DNA from: an uncultured Erysipelotrichaceae bacterium
Lineage (GTDB): Bacteria > Bacillota_I > Bacilli_A > Erysipelotrichales > Erysipelotrichaceae
Direction: 5' to 3'
Length of the DNA stretch: 6,092 nt
NCBI GenBank assembly: GCA_937893115.1
Contig: CALBGK010000252.1
Location: 1 to 6,092 of the forward strand
The position numbers and the translations under genes were made by a program. Shown piece after piece: positions 5,909 through 6,092 of the stretch. A model generated the notes under the pieces. That model was not told where the DNA came from. It ran no database searches and saw only the letters and a program-made list of their open reading frames with translations. How positions within the stretch are numbered: the stretch's first letter is position 1; each line of letters begins with the position of its first letter.

Positions 5909-6092
5909 ATGAAAAAATTATTACTTGCACTTGCAGTAATGTTAACATTAACTGCATGCACATCAACAAACACACCTGTTGAAACAGAACCAGTTGAAAC
6001 TACAACTCCAGAACCTACTGAAGAAGTAGTAACAGCTGATCTTCCTGCACCTCAAGACACTACAAAAGAATACAAGGCTAATGCTGAAGATG
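5909..6092 (+). CDS. Second lipoprotein of the operon, 3'-truncated by the window edge
   Basis: Sixty-one residues are visible with no stop before the window ends. The start is ATG 5909 with AAGGAG at 5893-5898, a slightly long 10-nt spacing. MKKLLLALAVMLTLTAC is a lipoprotein signal peptide with lipobox LTAC (14-17), Cys17 being the lipidated residue. It is followed by a Thr/Pro/Glu-rich linker (about 18-43) containing the doubled unit PVETEPVET, which probably acts as a flexible spacer from the membrane or through the wall. The last residues, KEYKANAED (53-61), could be the first strand of another FMN-binding domain, since the neighbouring lipoprotein begins its domain similarly (YSATATGYGG), but too little is present to decide. 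It lies 21 nt after the previous stop with no terminator between, so it belongs to the same operon. Confidence 0.88.
   Translation, partial: MKKLLLALAVMLTLTACTSTNTPVETEPVETTTPEPTEEVVTADLPAPQDTTKEYKANAED

Overview
The window is A+T-rich, compactly coded DNA, with every gene on the + strand. It looks like a strictly anaerobic or facultative, gut-associated Firmicute. The evidence is strong AGGAGG-type ribosome sites, pyruvate formate-lyase with its activase, a Gram-positive-type bile salt hydrolase and surface flavin lipoproteins. An Erysipelotrichia-like or clostridial host would fit, but this rests on general resemblance only; the sequence carries no phylogenetic marker.

Layout. (1) Bases 2-592 hold the 3' part of a gene for a small ThyX-like protein of unknown function, closed by a clear intrinsic terminator (602-631). 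(2) Bases 647-1621 encode a complete choloylglycine hydrolase (bile salt hydrolase) with all recognised catalytic residues. Its Shine-Dalgarno site begins only 3 nt after the preceding terminator. (3) Bases 1642-1800 form a regulatory leader: a near-consensus promoter (TTGACA, 17 nt, TAAGAT), a ZTP/ZMP (pfl-motif) riboswitch aptamer and an overlapping terminator. (4) Bases 1801-4765 are a pflB-pflA operon, with a single base between the pflB stop and the pflA start and a perfect-stem terminator after pflA. (5) Bases 4789-4909 are an A+T-rich promoter region. (6) Bases 4910-6092 start a second operon of two consecutive lipoproteins. The first has an FMN-binding domain with a probable covalent flavin site plus a large C-terminal domain I cannot name. 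The second is cut by the window end.

How the parts fit. ZMP/ZTP accumulates when 10-formyl-tetrahydrofolate is short. The riboswitch would then let transcription continue into pflB-pflA, and the formate released from pyruvate can refill the one-carbon pool. PflA is the radical-SAM enzyme that installs the glycyl radical PFL needs. The lipoproteins suggest electron transfer at the outer face of the membrane, another outlet for reducing power under anaerobiosis. The bile salt hydrolase fits life in the intestine and has no evident mechanistic link to its neighbours.

The most distinctive items are the riboswitch-terminator switch before pflB, the flavin lipoprotein with an altered attachment motif (SQAT instead of SGAT) and an unnamed Cys-containing domain, and the diverged ThyX-like protein at the left edge. 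I saw no mobile element, CRISPR array, tRNA or rRNA.
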